Below are positions 49,621 to 60,994 of a stretch of 64,000 nucleotides of DNA, in pieces. This DNA comes from Enterobacteriaceae bacterium LSJC7 (GTDB taxonomy: Bacteria > Pseudomonadota > Gammaproteobacteria > Enterobacterales > Enterobacteriaceae). The position numbers were made by a program, and so were the translations under genes. Positions within the stretch are counted from its first letter, which is position 1. Each line of letters starts with the position of its first letter. The stretch covers positions 1 to 64,000 of the forward strand of contig AMFN01000023.1 of NCBI GenBank assembly GCA_000302695.1. The letters run 5' to 3'. Below the pieces are notes generated by a model that saw nothing but the letters and a program-made list of their open reading frames with translations, was not told where the DNA came from and made no database searches.

Positions 49621-51006
49621 TCAACTACTCTGTTTTGTTGATTCTACGTGCTTTCCCAGCCCCAGAATCTTGTAGGCCACCGTCACTATGGCGAGAAACA
49701 GAACGCCCACAATCAGCGACATACGGGTGCTGTCGTTAATGCCCATCCCCACCAACACGCAAAACAAAAATGCCATCGTCAGCCAGTTAGCCCACGGGAA
49801 CATCAGCGAGCGGAACGGATGGCTGGCAATCGCTTCTTTATGCGCTTTGCGAAACCGCAGCTGGCTAATCAGAATCACAAACCACGGCACCATACCGGGC
49901 AAAACGCTGGCGCTGTAAACATACACAAACACGCTTTGCGGGTTCGGAATGATGTAGTTCAGACAGGAGCCAATCAGCAGAATCAGGATAGAAAGCGCCA
50001 CCCCAGCCACCGGAACGCCGTTTTTCGACACTTTCCCCATAACAGCGGGCAGCTGGCGGTTCTTTGCCAGCGCGTAAAACATACGCCCGCAGCTGTACAT
50101 GCCGCTGTTACAGCCCGACAGCGCTGCCGTCAGTACCACAAAGTTAATGATACCCGCCGCCGTCGTAATACCAATTTTGGCGAAAGTCAGCACAAACGGG
50201 CTGCCGTTGGTGCCAATATCATTCCACGGGAAGATAGTGACGATAACGAAAATGGCGCCCACGTAGAAAATAAGGATGCGCCACAGTACTTTGCCTACCG
50301 CGCTGCGCAGCGTAACCTGCGGGTTTTTGGCCTCGCCTGCGGTAATGCCAATCAGCTCCACACCCTGATATGACGCCACAACAATACACAGCGCCGTCAG
50401 AAAGCCCTTCCAGCCGCCAGCGAAAAAGCCGCCGTGCTCTGTCAAATTGCCAAAGCCGGTAGGAATGCCGCCATTGCCCAGACCGAAGAAAATAACGCCC
50501 AGGCCGACCACAATCATCACAATGATGGTTGTGACCTTGATCATGGCAAACCAGAACTCTATCTCGCCGTACAGCCGCACCGCCGCAAGGTTTGCAAGCG
50601 CCACCAGCCCAACGGCAATAAGCGCTGGTATCCACTGAACAACGTCAGGGAACCAGTACTGCACGTACACGCCGATGGCGGTTATCTCCGAGATCCCCAC
50701 CGCCATCCACATAAACCAGTAAGACCAGGCCGTAAGATAGCCAAAAAACGGGCTCATGTAGCGGTGTGCGTAGACGGCAAATGAGCCGGTTACCGGCTCC
50801 AGAAACAGCATTTCGCCCATAGAGCGCATAATGAAGAACACAAACAGCCCAGCCAGGATGTATGCCAGCAGCACCGATGGGCCAGCCCACTTGAGCGTGC
50901 TGGCAGAGCCCATAAACAGGCCTACGCCAATCGTGCCGCCAAGGGCTATCAGTTCGATATGTCGAGCTTCCAGACCACGCTGAAGCTCGGGTTTATTTTT
51001 TGCCAT
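49621..51006 (-). CDS. yifK: Amino acid permease YifK (ThrP)
   Basis: A 461-residue APC-family transporter with twelve membrane helices, the same length as E. coli YifK, reported there to take up threonine and serine. The first-helix signature [16 protein letters not shown] and [18 protein letters not shown] are typical of the amino acid permease subfamily. The frame opens 13 codons earlier, but the ATG at 51006 has GAGGG 5 bases upstream and matches homologues ([16 protein letters not shown]). A TCCGGT/ACCGGA hairpin (51035-51049) sits in its leader. Confidence 0.95.
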   Translation of the reverse strand: MAKNKPELQRGLEARHIELIALGGTIGVGLFMGSASTLKWAGPSVLLAYILAGLFVFFIMRSMGEMLFLEPVTGSFAVYAHRYMSPFFGYLTAWSYWFMWMAVGISEITAIGVYVQYWFPDVVQWIPALIAVGLVALANLAAVRLYGEIEFWFAMIKVTTIIVMIVVGLGVIFFGLGNGGIPTGFGNLTEHGGFFAGGWKGFLTALCIVVASYQGVELIGITAGEAKNPQVTLRSAVGKVLWRILIFYVGAIFVIVTIFPWNDIGTNGSPFVLTFAKIGITTAAGIINFVVLTAALSGCNSGMYSCGRMFYALAKNRQLPAVMGKVSKNGVPVAGVALSILILLIGSCLNYIIPNPQSVFVYVYSASVLPGMVPWFVILISQLRFRKAHKEAIASHPFRSLMFPWANWLTMAFLFCVLVGMGINDSTRMSLIVGVLFLAIVTVAYKILGLGKHVESTKQSS

Positions 51007-51213
51007 AATCCCTCTTAATCTTTCGCAAAGCCGTTCCGGTTTCACCGGATATTATTGTGGCCGAAGTTGCAGCCGGGCGCGCAAAGCAGCGCCAGGCGGC
51101 GGCAATGGTTTCGTATTTTACAATAAATAGCAAATCAGACGCCCGGAAACCCAGCCGTCTGGAGCAGAAATAACACATAGAGGAAAGGAGGCGACACAAC
51201 GCCGCCCGGCAGA

Positions 51214-51954
51214 CTAGAGGCGCCCGGTATAGTGCCAGGCAAGGTAGCGCAGCAGCCGCAGCTGGCGCGTGATGCGGCTCGGCTGCGTTAACAACCGGTA
51301 CAACCATTCCAGACCCAGATTCTGCCAGCCCTTCGGCGCGCGCTTAACGTGGCCGGTAAAGACATCATACGTCCCGCCAACGCCCATATACAGCGCATGC
51401 GGATGCACGCACTTACAGTCGCGCATCAGAATTTCCTGGCGCGGCGAGCCCATCGCGACGCTAACCAGTTGCGCGCCACTGTCGCGGATACGCTCAAACA
51501 GCGCCTCACGCTCCTGAGCACTAAAATAACCGTCCTGGCTGCCGACAATGTTCACATTCCACTGCGCGCGCAGCTTCTGCTCAGTTTGCGTTAATACTTC
51601 GGGGCGTCCGCCCACCAGAAACACCGGTGTACCGTCACGCCCGGCACGCTCCATCAGGGCTTCCCACAAGTCCGCACCCGCCACGCGCGACACCTGCGCC
51701 TGCGGGTATTTTTTGCGAATTGAGCGCACTACGCTGATGCCGTCGGCATATTTGAACTCCGAAGCCATAATCAGCTCACGTACCTGGGCGTCGTTTTCTG
51801 CGGCCAACACTTTTTCAGCGTTAATCGCCACCAGCGTACCTTGCTTCATTACACCGTCGGCGTTGAGATAATCCAGCGCATGATTCATATCGCGCCAGCC
51901 CAGCAGGTTCAGGCCGCGAATGGTATATACCGGCGCATCAGTCCCGTTATTCAT
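51214..51954 (-). CDS. wecG: UDP-ManNAcA transferase WecG (lipid II ECA)
   Basis: A 246-residue GT26 (WecG/TagA/CpsF) enzyme, the same length as E. coli WecG, that adds N-acetylmannosaminuronate to undecaprenyl-PP-GlcNAc. The family blocks [34 protein letters not shown] and [17 protein letters not shown] are present. Last gene of the ECA operon; it overlaps wzyE by 8 bases. About 200 bp without a gene separate it from yifK, including a CAGACG/CGTCTG stem near 51147-51172. Confidence 0.96.
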   Translation of the reverse strand: MNNGTDAPVYTIRGLNLLGWRDMNHALDYLNADGVMKQGTLVAINAEKVLAAENDAQVRELIMASEFKYADGISVVRSIRKKYPQAQVSRVAGADLWEALMERAGRDGTPVFLVGGRPEVLTQTEQKLRAQWNVNIVGSQDGYFSAQEREALFERIRDSGAQLVSVAMGSPRQEILMRDCKCVHPHALYMGVGGTYDVFTGHVKRAPKGWQNLGLEWLYRLLTQPSRITRQLRLLRYLAWHYTGRL

Positions 51955-53323
51955 AGGTCTTCTTGTCAGTTACAGAGGTAAGAGATAAATACTCGCCGCC
52001 CGCGCGCAGCCGCGGATGAATCAGCCCTGCGCTATCCAGCAGCCAGAAAATGAGCTTTGCCAGCAGCAGGCAAAGGCCAAAAACAATCATGAAAAACACC
52101 ACACGGGAAACAAACGAGTCCAGCCCTTCGCGCGCCAGCACTATCATGTTGAAGATGGCGCCAAAGCAGAAGCTGTGCAGAATAGCCGCGTTATAACGAT
52201 TAGACTCACGGTTGCCACGCTCAAACAGCCAGTCGAACCATTTGATAATCAGCCCAACGGCTATAGCGCCTGGCACAATAAACCATACGCCGCCCATCAC
52301 CAGCAGCGAGCCAATAAGCGTGGGAGAAATAGCCAGGCCAGAGTGGTTATTCAGCACTTCCCAGGTAAAGTAGTTGGCGCTGTTCAGCACCGCCGCCGGA
52401 CGGTCCGGCCACAGCCAGGAAGGAATAAAGACATAGAAGTCGCGCACAATCGGCGCTAAACCCTGGAAGTCGATTTTGTCGTAATTCTGAATCAGCAAGG
52501 CCAGATTTTCCCACGGCGAGAAGGTATCGCGGGTCAGGTATAAAAAGGTGTAAAACGCTTCATCGCCGCTGACATTCAGGCCATAGCGCTTGAGCGCCAG
52601 CCAGAACATCCCCACCACGCCCAGCACCCCGGCTGCCGCCAGCATCCACAGCGTTATCCAGCCGCGGATGATGCCGATAAACAGGAAGATGGCGAAAGCA
52701 ATGATGATGTTGGCGCGCGTGCCGCCAACGATAGCGTAGGTCAGCAGGCCAAACCCAACGGTGCTCGCCAGAAAGAACAGCCAGCTCATTTTGCTCTGAC
52801 GCAGGAAGTACACCACCAGCATTGCCGGAATAAAGAAGTAAAAGAAGCGCTTGAGCGCAACGCCGCTGACCTGGCTTGAGAAGATCTGGCTGTACGATTG
52901 CAGCTTAAACAACAAAAAACCGTTGTGCAGGAAGAACACCCCGACGCTCACCAGCGCCACTGCCAGCAAAATCATCCAGGTCAGGTTTGTCTCAACCCGG
53001 TTCATGCTGAACAGCTGCCGCACCGGTGCCTGCTGGACCGGGCGCAGCCGGGTTTTATACGCGGTGTAATAGACGGCGTAAAAGCCGCTCGCCGAGAGCA
53101 GCGCCTGTTGCAGAATGTCGGCGGGCACCACGCCGACGTGGAAACGAAACACCAGCGTGACAGTAAACGGGAAGCCGAAGTAGAACGTCAGTAGAAACAG
53201 CAGTGAAAAGAAGACGTTGAAGTTAAAGCGCACGCGACGAAACTCACGCCAGGTGAGCGTGCCGATAAACAGCACCGACAATAGCCAGATAACAAACAGC
53301 CCGCCACATTCCACTACACTCAT
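51947..53323 (-). CDS. wzyE: ECA polymerase WzyE
   Basis: A 458-residue inner-membrane protein (E. coli: 450) with about eleven helices that polymerises the ECA trisaccharide repeat in the periplasm. Like other Wzy proteins it is defined by topology; the conserved stretch [20 protein letters not shown] and the large periplasmic loop around [20 protein letters not shown] match the family. Start overlaps wecF (ATGA). Confidence 0.95.
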   Translation of the reverse strand: MSVVECGGLFVIWLLSVLFIGTLTWREFRRVRFNFNVFFSLLFLLTFYFGFPFTVTLVFRFHVGVVPADILQQALLSASGFYAVYYTAYKTRLRPVQQAPVRQLFSMNRVETNLTWMILLAVALVSVGVFFLHNGFLLFKLQSYSQIFSSQVSGVALKRFFYFFIPAMLVVYFLRQSKMSWLFFLASTVGFGLLTYAIVGGTRANIIIAFAIFLFIGIIRGWITLWMLAAAGVLGVVGMFWLALKRYGLNVSGDEAFYTFLYLTRDTFSPWENLALLIQNYDKIDFQGLAPIVRDFYVFIPSWLWPDRPAAVLNSANYFTWEVLNNHSGLAISPTLIGSLLVMGGVWFIVPGAIAVGLIIKWFDWLFERGNRESNRYNAAILHSFCFGAIFNMIVLAREGLDSFVSRVVFFMIVFGLCLLLAKLIFWLLDSAGLIHPRLRAGGEYLSLTSVTDKKTYE

Positions 53324-54396
53324 GCCGACTCTCCTGACGCCACGCGCAACGCGTTGTGCCAGCCCGCAATGTAATTGGGGCTAAAGAAGGCGATGCGGCT
53401 TTTGTCCACGCTTTGTAGCTGGCGTTGCGCTTCATGCACTACCGCCTCATTGAGCACATCAGCGCTAAACAGCACCGGCAGTTGCTGCTCCACCATATCC
53501 AGCCAGAAGGGATTTTCGCGGTTCAGCACACAGGGTACGCCCGCCTGAATCAGCAGGCATAACGTACCAATGCCCTGCTGACGGGCAAAGATAAAGTAGC
53601 CGAGGTCGCAGCTACGCAGCAACGCGAGGTAGTCATCAAAAGGCAGGTTCTCACGCAGCACGGACAGGTTGTCGCTGCTGAAAAGCGCCTTTCCCGCTGC
53701 TTCAACCTCTGCGATATACGCCTCGTTGCCGCCTGGGTAACCCATTGGCACGATAACGCGCACGCTGTCACCAAACTGGCGGTGAATTTCGTTGAGCGCA
53801 TCCACATGCAGATTGCTGCGATCGCCCGAGTTGCCTACCAGAATGGTCAGCTGCGGGTGATTTTCCCGCGTACAGGCCATGCTGTTGAGGGCGGGATCCA
53901 TGCGCGTTGGGAAGTAAAGCAGCTCGGTTGCCACTTTCTGATAGTGCGTCATGAAATAGAGCAGGTCACCGCGAGTGCCAAATACGCGCCCCACGCGCTT
54001 TTGCGCCTGACGGCGTAACAGATAGAACAGACGAAATTTAAGGCGCGTAGAGGCCTCATAAAGGTCAGCGCCCCAGATATGCCAGTTCACCTGTGCAGGC
54101 TTCAGGCCACCTGTCAGCAACGCCAGCCACAGCGCGGCGTTAAACTGACCGTGAAAAAAGAACCGCTGCTGCCGGTCGGCTTTGGCCATTGCCACAACGG
54201 CTTTCGCCAGCGATGTTTTGCTATCAAAAAGCGTGATATCCAGCTGCGGGTAAGCGCTCACCAACGTAGCATCCTGGCTCACCACCATAAACGCTTTACC
54301 CTGCGCGGGCGCGTTAAGCGTCTGTGCAAAGAACTCAAGAACGGTGCGGTTATGGTGCGGGATGTCCGATCCCAGAACGTGAATCAGTGTTGTCAT
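53320..54396 (-). CDS. wecF: TDP-Fuc4NAc:lipid II transferase WecF
   Basis: A 358-residue GT56 glycosyltransferase (E. coli: 359) that adds the third ECA sugar, 4-acetamido-4,6-dideoxygalactose. It begins [16 protein letters not shown] and contains [17 protein letters not shown] and [18 protein letters not shown], typical of the family. It needs dTDP-Fuc4NAc made through WecE and WecD. Overlaps wzxE and wzyE by ATGA. Confidence 0.96.
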   Translation of the reverse strand: MTTLIHVLGSDIPHHNRTVLEFFAQTLNAPAQGKAFMVVSQDATLVSAYPQLDITLFDSKTSLAKAVVAMAKADRQQRFFFHGQFNAALWLALLTGGLKPAQVNWHIWGADLYEASTRLKFRLFYLLRRQAQKRVGRVFGTRGDLLYFMTHYQKVATELLYFPTRMDPALNSMACTRENHPQLTILVGNSGDRSNLHVDALNEIHRQFGDSVRVIVPMGYPGGNEAYIAEVEAAGKALFSSDNLSVLRENLPFDDYLALLRSCDLGYFIFARQQGIGTLCLLIQAGVPCVLNRENPFWLDMVEQQLPVLFSADVLNEAVVHEAQRQLQSVDKSRIAFFSPNYIAGWHNALRVASGESA

Positions 54397-55643
54397 ACTC
54401 GTTTACGCCAGATAAGGAATGCGCAGACGCACAGGGAAAACCAGACGATATACGTCGCCATATAGGCCTGTGTCGCCCCCAGCGCGCCGTGTGCCGGGAT
54501 AAGCCAGCGAGAAAAGCCAGTCAGCAGCGCAAACTGGCTGATTTCCGCCACGATATACAACCGCAGCGAGGCTTTCGCAATAATCAGATAGCCAAAAACA
54601 TAGGCGCCAACCTTAAGCACATCGCCCGTCAATTGCCAGGCAAACAGGTCGCGCATGGCGGTGAATTTGTCTGAAAATAACAACCAGATGGCAAAATCGC
54701 GCAGCAGCCAGACGGCCAGACTCGCCAGCGCCACCGCGGGCAGTACAAAACGCAGCGCACGAGCGATTTCACGGCCAATTTCCACTTTACCGCTCAGGCG
54801 CGACAGCGTCGGCAACAAATAAACGCTGAATGACGCGGTGATAAATTGCAGGTAAGCATCAGAAATGCTGCTCACGCCTTGCCAGATGCCAACTTCGCGC
54901 CAGCCGTAGTGCGCGGCAAGCAGGTTACGCATCATCACATAAGCGACCGGCATGGTGATGGAGGTCATCAGCGCCATCAGTGTGAATTTACCGAGGCTGC
55001 TGGCAATGGCCTTGTCCCAGACGGGCCTGAGCCAGCCCAGCGGCAGATGGGCGCGACGTTTTAGCATCAGCACTGCGGGAATAACCGCCAGCGCTGGCAG
55101 CAGTGCCGCGCCGAGCAGCGCGCCCTGGTAGCCGCCAACACGCCAGCAGACAACATAAGCCAGTACCCCCATCAGGCTACCGGCAATAATCGCCAGCGCG
55201 TTACCTGCGGCATCGCGAAAGCCCTTCATGATGGCAAGCGACAGGTTGGCCCAGGCTATGCCCATCTGCACCAGCGCGATTAACCGTACCAGCCCCTGGT
55301 AGTCAGCGTGGCCGAACAGACCCAGGCTGATGGGACGCGCCGCCAGCAAAAAAACCAGCGCCAGCAGGGTCGAGAAACCGAACACCATCGCTGACGACGT
55401 GCCAATAACCTGGCGCAGATGCTGCGGCTCATCGCGATGTTGCGCGACATATTTCGTCACGCCGTTAAAAATACCGGCCCCCGCAAGCACCCCAAGCACG
55501 GTGATAAGCTGGCGAAAGTTACCTGCCAGCCCCACGCCATCAGGCCCGTAGGACACCGCCAGCAGTTTGACCACCAACAGGCCAGCAACAATTTTTGCCA
55601 GCGTAGACGCCGCCGTCCACACCGAAGCCCGCGCCAGAGACAT
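54393..55643 (-). CDS. wzxE: ECA lipid III flippase WzxE
   Basis: A 416-residue MATE-like polysaccharide flippase, the same length as E. coli WzxE, with about twelve helices. It moves the undecaprenyl-linked trisaccharide to the periplasmic face. It begins [22 protein letters not shown] and carries [14 protein letters not shown] and the usual Gly/Pro-containing helices. Start and wecE stop overlap by one base (TGATG). Confidence 0.96.
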   Translation of the reverse strand: MSLARASVWTAASTLAKIVAGLLVVKLLAVSYGPDGVGLAGNFRQLITVLGVLAGAGIFNGVTKYVAQHRDEPQHLRQVIGTSSAMVFGFSTLLALVFLLAARPISLGLFGHADYQGLVRLIALVQMGIAWANLSLAIMKGFRDAAGNALAIIAGSLMGVLAYVVCWRVGGYQGALLGAALLPALAVIPAVLMLKRRAHLPLGWLRPVWDKAIASSLGKFTLMALMTSITMPVAYVMMRNLLAAHYGWREVGIWQGVSSISDAYLQFITASFSVYLLPTLSRLSGKVEIGREIARALRFVLPAVALASLAVWLLRDFAIWLLFSDKFTAMRDLFAWQLTGDVLKVGAYVFGYLIIAKASLRLYIVAEISQFALLTGFSRWLIPAHGALGATQAYMATYIVWFSLCVCAFLIWRKRV

Positions 55644-56773
55644 CAGGCGAAGTAGCTCAGTAGCGAATTAATCACGGTGCGTTGGTCTACCGGGGCAAGA
55701 TTATAGAAGAGCGGCAGGCGCAGCAGGCGCTCACTTTCCAAGGTGGTGTAGCGGTCTTCGCCGTGAAATTCGCCAAACTGCTGACCCGCCGGGCTGCTGT
55801 GCAGCGGAATGTAGTGGAATACCGCGAGAATGTCGGCGCTTTTAAGCCAGTCAATCAGGGCGCTGCGATCGTCGCCGTCGCGCAGCTTGATATAAAACAT
55901 GTGTGCGTTGTGAACGCAGCCGCCGGGTTGCGCCGGCAGTTCAATGCGCTTTTTCTGCGCCAGCGGCAGCAGCGCATGGTAATAGTTCTGCCACAGCACC
56001 AGCCGCTGCTGGTTGATGCGCTCTGCGGCTTCCAGTTGCCCCCACAGGTAGGCGGCCTGTAAATCGGCCATCAGGTAGCTGGAACCGATATCGCGCCAGG
56101 TGTATTTATCAACCTGGCCGCGAAAGAACTGGCTGCGGTTGGTGCCTTTTTCACGAATGATTTCCGCACGCTCAATTAGCGCCGGATCGTTTATCAGCGT
56201 CGCGCCGCCTTCACCGCCTGCGGTGTAGTTTTTAGTTTCGTGAAAGCTAAAGCAGCCGATGTGACCGATAGCGCCTAACGCCTGGCCTTTGTAGGTGGAC
56301 ATCACGCCCTGCGCGGCATCTTCAATCACCCACAGCTTATGCTGTCTGGCAATGCGCATGATGGTGTCCATTTCACAGGCAACGCCCGCGTAGTGCACCG
56401 GCACAATGGCGCGGGTTTTATCGGTAATGGCCGCCTCGATTTTGCTCTCATCGATGTTCATGGTGTCCGGTCGCACGTCCACAAAGACAATACGCGCACC
56501 GCGCAGCACGAAGGCGTTAGCCGTGGAAACAAAGGTGTAGCTCGGCATGATAACTTCATCGCCAGGCTGAATATCAATCAACAGCGCCGCCATCTCCAGC
56601 GAGGCAGTGCACGACGGCGTCAGCAGCACTTTACGGCTGCCAAAACGCTGCTCCATCCACTTCTGGCAGCGCTGGGTAAAGCCGCCATCACCGCACAGTT
56701 TGCCGCTCTCCATCGCAGAACGTATATAGTCGATTTCACTGCCAACCACTGGCGGCGCGTTAAAAGGAATCAT
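55643..56773 (-). CDS. wecE: dTDP-4-amino-4,6-dideoxygalactose transaminase WecE (RffA)
   Basis: A 376-residue PLP-dependent DegT/DnrJ aminotransferase, the same length as E. coli WecE. It makes dTDP-4-amino-4,6-dideoxygalactose from dTDP-4-keto-6-deoxyglucose; the PLP lysine is in SFHETKNYTAGGEGG. The frame opens further upstream (56899), inside wecD, but homologues start at MIPFNAPPVVGS, giving 56773, 4 bases after the wecD stop. Its substrate needs RffH and RffG or RmlA and RmlB, which are not encoded in this cluster. Confidence 0.97.
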   Translation of the reverse strand: MIPFNAPPVVGSEIDYIRSAMESGKLCGDGGFTQRCQKWMEQRFGSRKVLLTPSCTASLEMAALLIDIQPGDEVIMPSYTFVSTANAFVLRGARIVFVDVRPDTMNIDESKIEAAITDKTRAIVPVHYAGVACEMDTIMRIARQHKLWVIEDAAQGVMSTYKGQALGAIGHIGCFSFHETKNYTAGGEGGATLINDPALIERAEIIREKGTNRSQFFRGQVDKYTWRDIGSSYLMADLQAAYLWGQLEAAERINQQRLVLWQNYYHALLPLAQKKRIELPAQPGGCVHNAHMFYIKLRDGDDRSALIDWLKSADILAVFHYIPLHSSPAGQQFGEFHGEDRYTTLESERLLRLPLFYNLAPVDQRTVINSLLSYFA

Positions 56774-56777
56774 GTTC

Positions 56778-57473
56778 TCACCTGTATAACCAGTAAGCGG
56801 AGCGCTCAATCGTCGCGCCACTTGCAATATATCGGCGCAGCGCCGCCCGGTTGCTGACCTGGGTTGCCACCCAAAGCCGGGAAAGGCCGCGTGTTTCACA
56901 CCAGTGCCGCGCCGCCTGCATCAACAGCGCGCCTACGCCGCGCCCGGCCAGCAGGCCGATGCGCCCTTCTTGTTCATTAAGCTGGCGCAGCGTGACAAAG
57001 CCCGCGCACGCCGTGCCGTCGCGCAATACCAGACACTGGTGGTCAAAGCTGCCGCGCACCGCGTTTTCTACCCACTGAGCGTAGAAGCGCTCACTTTCAC
57101 CGGCGCGATACCACGGCGCACGAAAACGGCTCTGGCTGAATACGCCAGCCGCAGCCCGCAGCGTGGGGATATCGGTAATGTCGGCCACATCAAGTCCAGG
57201 GTTGGCGTTATTGATGCCAACGTCCAGGCTTAATTCCACCTCACCTTCTACCAGCCGAAAGCCCAACGCCTGTAAGCCATCGAGCAGCGCGGTGTCTTGT
57301 GCCGCAATCTTTGCCTGCACGCGCTCAAAGGGCTGCAATTGCGCCATAGCCAACGGCGGCGCTGAATCAGAAAAACGGACAATCCCGCTCGCCAGCCCAA
57401 AAAATTCACTCTCCCAGGCAAGCGGTTCAACGCTTGCCCGGATAACGGTCAACGCAGAGCGGCTCAACGCCAC
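56778..57473 (-). CDS. wecD: dTDP-fucosamine acetyltransferase WecD (RffC)
   Basis: A 231-residue GNAT acetyltransferase (E. coli: 224) making dTDP-Fuc4NAc. The acetyl-CoA loop is [14 protein letters not shown]-like (seen as [17 protein letters not shown]). The ATG at 57473 lies inside the wecC end, with 10 bases of overlap; E. coli WecD-like sequence starts only at [16 protein letters not shown], so a downstream TTG (57452) is an alternative start. In E. coli rffG and rffH lie between wecC and wecD; here they are absent. Confidence 0.93.
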   Translation of the reverse strand: MALSRSALTVIRASVEPLAWESEFFGLASGIVRFSDSAPPLAMAQLQPFERVQAKIAAQDTALLDGLQALGFRLVEGEVELSLDVGINNANPGLDVADITDIPTLRAAAGVFSQSRFRAPWYRAGESERFYAQWVENAVRGSFDHQCLVLRDGTACAGFVTLRQLNEQEGRIGLLAGRGVGALLMQAARHWCETRGLSRLWVATQVSNRAALRRYIASGATIERSAYWLYR

Positions 57474-58726
57474 ACTCCGCGCGTATCGACAATATACTGC
57501 TGCGCCACCTGCGCACCGTCGACGGCCTTAAACTGGCGATGATCCACCAGCAGCACCAGCACATCCGCGCGCGCCAGCGCATCCTGCATGTTAGCAAGCT
57601 CGCAGCGCCCCTGAAGGTTTTTGGGAAGTGTATGAATATTCGGCTCGACCGCCAGCAACTCACCGCGGTGCCAGTCCGCAAGCTCGCTGACAATCGCCAT
57701 TGCCGGGCTTTCACGCAGGTCATCAATATCTGACTTAAACGCCAGGCCGAAGCAGGCGATGGTGAGCTCACTGGCGCGCTTGCCGCTATCGGCCAGGCAG
57801 TCGGCTACCACGGCCTTCACCTGGTCAATCACCCAGTACGGTTTGCCGTCGTTCACCTCGCGCGCGGTACGAATCAGACGCGCCTGCTGCGGGTTCTGGG
57901 CCACGATAAACCACGGATCGACCGCAATGCAGTGGCCGCCAACCCCCGGCCCCGGCTGTAAAATGTTGACGCGCGGGTGGCGGTTAGCCAGGCGAATCAG
58001 TTCCCAGACGTTAATTCCCTGATCGGCACAGATAAGCGACAGTTCGTTGGCAAAGGCGATGTTGACGTCGCGAAAGCTGTTTTCGGTCAGCTTGCACATC
58101 TCTGCCGTGCGGGCGGTGGTGACCACGCATTCGCCTTTAAGGAAAATGTTGTAAAGTGCACTGGCGCGTGCGGAACACGCGGGCGTCATCCCGCCAATCA
58201 CGCGGTCGTTTTGAATCAGTTCCACCATCACTTTGCCCGGTAGCACGCGCTCCGGGCAGTAGGCGATGTTAACGTCTGCCGCTTCACCCACCTGCTGCGG
58301 GAAGCTCAGATCGCCACGCAACTGCGCCAGCCATTCGGCGATTTGCTCAGTGGCCCCCACCGGCGAGGTGGACTCCAGAATCACCAGCGCGCCTTTTTTC
58401 AGCACTGGCGCAATGGCTTCGGTCGCCGCCTTGACGTAGGCCATGTCCGGCTCGTGCTCGCCCTTAAATGGCGTCGGCACGGCTATCAGGTAAGCATCTG
58501 CCTCAACCGGCGTCGTACGCGCGCTCAGGTAGCCACCTTCAACGGCGGCTTTTACCGCCAGGCCGAGATCCGGCTCCACAATGTGAATTTCACCCCGGTT
58601 GATCGTCGCAACCGCGTTTTCATTGATATCCACGCCCACCACGCGCTGCTGGCGCGAAGCAAAAGCCGCAGCGGTCGGCAGGCCGATATAGCCCAGACCA
58701 ATCACGGAAATAGTGTTAAAACTCAT
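57464..58726 (-). CDS. wecC: UDP-N-acetyl-D-mannosamine dehydrogenase WecC
   Basis: A 420-residue UDP-sugar dehydrogenase, the same length as E. coli WecC, oxidising UDP-ManNAc to UDP-ManNAcA. The Rossmann motif is [18 protein letters not shown], and the catalytic Cys is probably in [15 protein letters not shown]; the C-terminal part has [20 protein letters not shown]. The protein is complete to VDTRGVWR, so nothing of it was lost at the junction with wecD. Start overlaps wecB by ATGA. Confidence 0.97.
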   Translation of the reverse strand: MSFNTISVIGLGYIGLPTAAAFASRQQRVVGVDINENAVATINRGEIHIVEPDLGLAVKAAVEGGYLSARTTPVEADAYLIAVPTPFKGEHEPDMAYVKAATEAIAPVLKKGALVILESTSPVGATEQIAEWLAQLRGDLSFPQQVGEAADVNIAYCPERVLPGKVMVELIQNDRVIGGMTPACSARASALYNIFLKGECVVTTARTAEMCKLTENSFRDVNIAFANELSLICADQGINVWELIRLANRHPRVNILQPGPGVGGHCIAVDPWFIVAQNPQQARLIRTAREVNDGKPYWVIDQVKAVVADCLADSGKRASELTIACFGLAFKSDIDDLRESPAMAIVSELADWHRGELLAVEPNIHTLPKNLQGRCELANMQDALARADVLVLLVDHRQFKAVDGAQVAQQYIVDTRGVWR

Positions 58727-59853
58727 TGAGTGACTCGATTATTTTTCAATGCGGTAATAATGCGTTCACAGGCTTTACCGTCGCCGTACGGATTATGGGC
58801 GCGGCTCATGACCTGGTACGCGTCTTCGTCGTTCAGCAGACGCGTAACTTCCGCGACAATCTTCTGCGTGTCGGTGCCCACCAGCCGCACGGTGCCTGCC
58901 TGCACGGCCTCCGGGCGTTCTGTGGTATTGCGCATCACCAGTACGGGTTTACCGAGTGATGGCGCCTCTTCCTGAATGCCGCCGGAGTCGGTCAGGATGA
59001 GATAAGCGTGATGCATCAGCCAGAAAAACGGCAGATAGTCCTGTGGCTCAATCAGCATGATGTTGTCGATATGGCCCAGAATGCGGTTTACCGGCTCGCT
59101 GACATTGGGGTTGAGATGCACCGGATAGATAATCTGTACATCCGGGTTTTGCGCCGCAAGCTCGGCCAGCGCATGACAGATGTTTTCAAAACCGCTGCCA
59201 AAACTCTCGCGGCGGTGGCCGGTGACCAGAATGCGCTTTTTGTTAAGCGCCAGCAAAGGATAACGAGCGTTAAGGGCCGCGCGCTGGCCCTCATCATTCA
59301 GCACGCGTTCGCGCACTGACAGCAGAGCATCAACCACTGTGTTGCCGGTGACGACAATGCTGTCGTCGCGGATGTTTTCCCGCAGCAGGTTCTGGCGCGA
59401 AGTTTCCGTCGGCGCAAAATGCAGCCTCGCCAGATGACCAGTCAGGGTGCGGTTAGCTTCTTCTGGCCACGGTGAATAAATATCGCCCGTACGCAGTCCG
59501 GCCTCAATATGGCCCACGGGAATGCGCTGATAAAACGCCGCCAGGCTCGCGGCAACGGTGGTGGTTGTGTCACCGTGCACCAGCACGATGTCAGGCCGGA
59601 ACGATTCCAGCACCGGCTTAAGCCCTTCGAGGATGCGGCAGGTGATTTCACTGAGTCCCTGGCCTGGCCGCATGATATTCAAATCATAATCAGGCTGGAT
59701 GGAAAAGAGCGCCAGAACCTGGTCAAGCATCTCACGATGCTGGGCCGTCACGCAGACCTTCGACTCAAAAAAGGGATCTTCAGCCAGCGCATGAACCAGC
59801 GGCGCCATCTTGATTGCTTCAGGGCGCGTACCAAAAACGGTCAATACTTTCAC
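58723..59853 (-). CDS. wecB: UDP-N-acetylglucosamine 2-epimerase WecB
   Basis: A 376-residue enzyme, the same length as E. coli WecB, with the GT-B-like fold of the non-hydrolysing epimerases; it makes UDP-ManNAc from UDP-GlcNAc. It begins [21 protein letters not shown], with [16 protein letters not shown] and [22 protein letters not shown]. It follows wzzE by 67 bases, the widest gap in the operon, and is coupled to wecC by an ATGA overlap. Confidence 0.97.
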   Translation of the reverse strand: MKVLTVFGTRPEAIKMAPLVHALAEDPFFESKVCVTAQHREMLDQVLALFSIQPDYDLNIMRPGQGLSEITCRILEGLKPVLESFRPDIVLVHGDTTTTVAASLAAFYQRIPVGHIEAGLRTGDIYSPWPEEANRTLTGHLARLHFAPTETSRQNLLRENIRDDSIVVTGNTVVDALLSVRERVLNDEGQRAALNARYPLLALNKKRILVTGHRRESFGSGFENICHALAELAAQNPDVQIIYPVHLNPNVSEPVNRILGHIDNIMLIEPQDYLPFFWLMHHAYLILTDSGGIQEEAPSLGKPVLVMRNTTERPEAVQAGTVRLVGTDTQKIVAEVTRLLNDEDAYQVMSRAHNPYGDGKACERIITALKNNRVTQ

Positions 59854-59920
59854 GGTGTATCTCTGCCTTGATTAAACAGGATGAAGACGCCCGCAGGACG
59901 TCCTCATTGCCATCAAAAAA

Positions 59921-60994
59921 TCAGGAGTGCGAGCGGCGACGAGCCAGAGCAATACCCGCGCCAACCAGCGCGCCAACGGCTCCCCACATCACTAACAGAA
60001 AGCCGCGACGCGGACTATCGCGCTTAACCGGCTCCTCAGGAGTGCGCAGGTATCGATAGGTCTGAAAACGCTGCTCAAGCGTGGGACCAACGTTCAACGT
60101 CGCCAGCATGGCTTTGTTTTGATCGTAATCCACATCATACGAAGGGCCAACCGCCTGGAGACTTTCGAGACGCGCCTGGAGCATCGGGCGGCCCAGCGTA
60201 AACAGCTCAGAATCCGGCAGCTCGTCGGCAGGCACTTCAGCCTCGCTGCGGCTGATATTGTGCTTTTCAGCAATCTTCAACGCCTGCTCCAGGCTGTTGA
60301 GACGCCTGTCGTAAATGGACTGCGCCACGGCTTCCTGGCGTTTGACCTGCGCTGTCATCTGCGTAGCACGCGCCACCCAGGCGCCTTTGAGTTCATCATT
60401 GAGATGCGTTGCGGCACGCTGGCTGGCAAACGCCACGTACTGGCGCAGCAGGTTGTTGGCATCCGGAGCGGTTTCTGCCACCAGCTTCACGCTGTCGTTG
60501 AGGTTGCGCGTAATGTCGCCTGCGGTGAACTGGATATTATCGATAAGCTCGTCAAGCAGCGCCGCATCTGCCTTGCTGTTGCCAGACTGACGCTGGCGAA
60601 AGTAATCGGTCTGGTTCCAGAAATCACGGCGCGTATCCCACGAGGAGAGCTGCATGATGAACTCTTTGTAGGCCTCACCCATGGCAGACGGGATATCCAG
60701 CGCTGCCTGGCTGGCGCGCGCGTCGAGGTTACTCAGGAACTGTTGCTGGGAATAGTAGCTGCCGAGCATGTTAACCGTCGGCTTGTCGGTAATGGCCGTC
60801 GCACTCCATTCCTGGCGCGCAAAAAAGGTATATACCAGTGCCGCGACCGCAAGCAGCAGCGCACAGCCAGCTATCCAGAACTTACCACGCCAGAGAGTGC
60901 GAACCAGGCCACGGATATCAAGCTCGTTTTCCGTCACCGCCAGGCTATCACCAGGTATGTGTTGTCTCATCTCTTCCCCGTTTACGTTGCTCAT
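59921..60994 (-). CDS. wzzE: ECA chain-length regulator WzzE
   Basis: A 357-residue polysaccharide co-polymerase (E. coli: 348) with a membrane helix at each end (about 37-58 and 332-350) and a large periplasmic helical domain. The C-terminal Pro-rich motif EEPVKRDSPRRGFLLVMWG is typical of Wzz proteins. The ATG at 60994 overlaps the wecA stop (ATGA), supporting it over an internal ATG at residue 9. Confidence 0.95.
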   Translation of the reverse strand: MSNVNGEEMRQHIPGDSLAVTENELDIRGLVRTLWRGKFWIAGCALLLAVAALVYTFFARQEWSATAITDKPTVNMLGSYYSQQQFLSNLDARASQAALDIPSAMGEAYKEFIMQLSSWDTRRDFWNQTDYFRQRQSGNSKADAALLDELIDNIQFTAGDITRNLNDSVKLVAETAPDANNLLRQYVAFASQRAATHLNDELKGAWVARATQMTAQVKRQEAVAQSIYDRRLNSLEQALKIAEKHNISRSEAEVPADELPDSELFTLGRPMLQARLESLQAVGPSYDVDYDQNKAMLATLNVGPTLEQRFQTYRYLRTPEEPVKRDSPRRGFLLVMWGAVGALVGAGIALARRRSHS

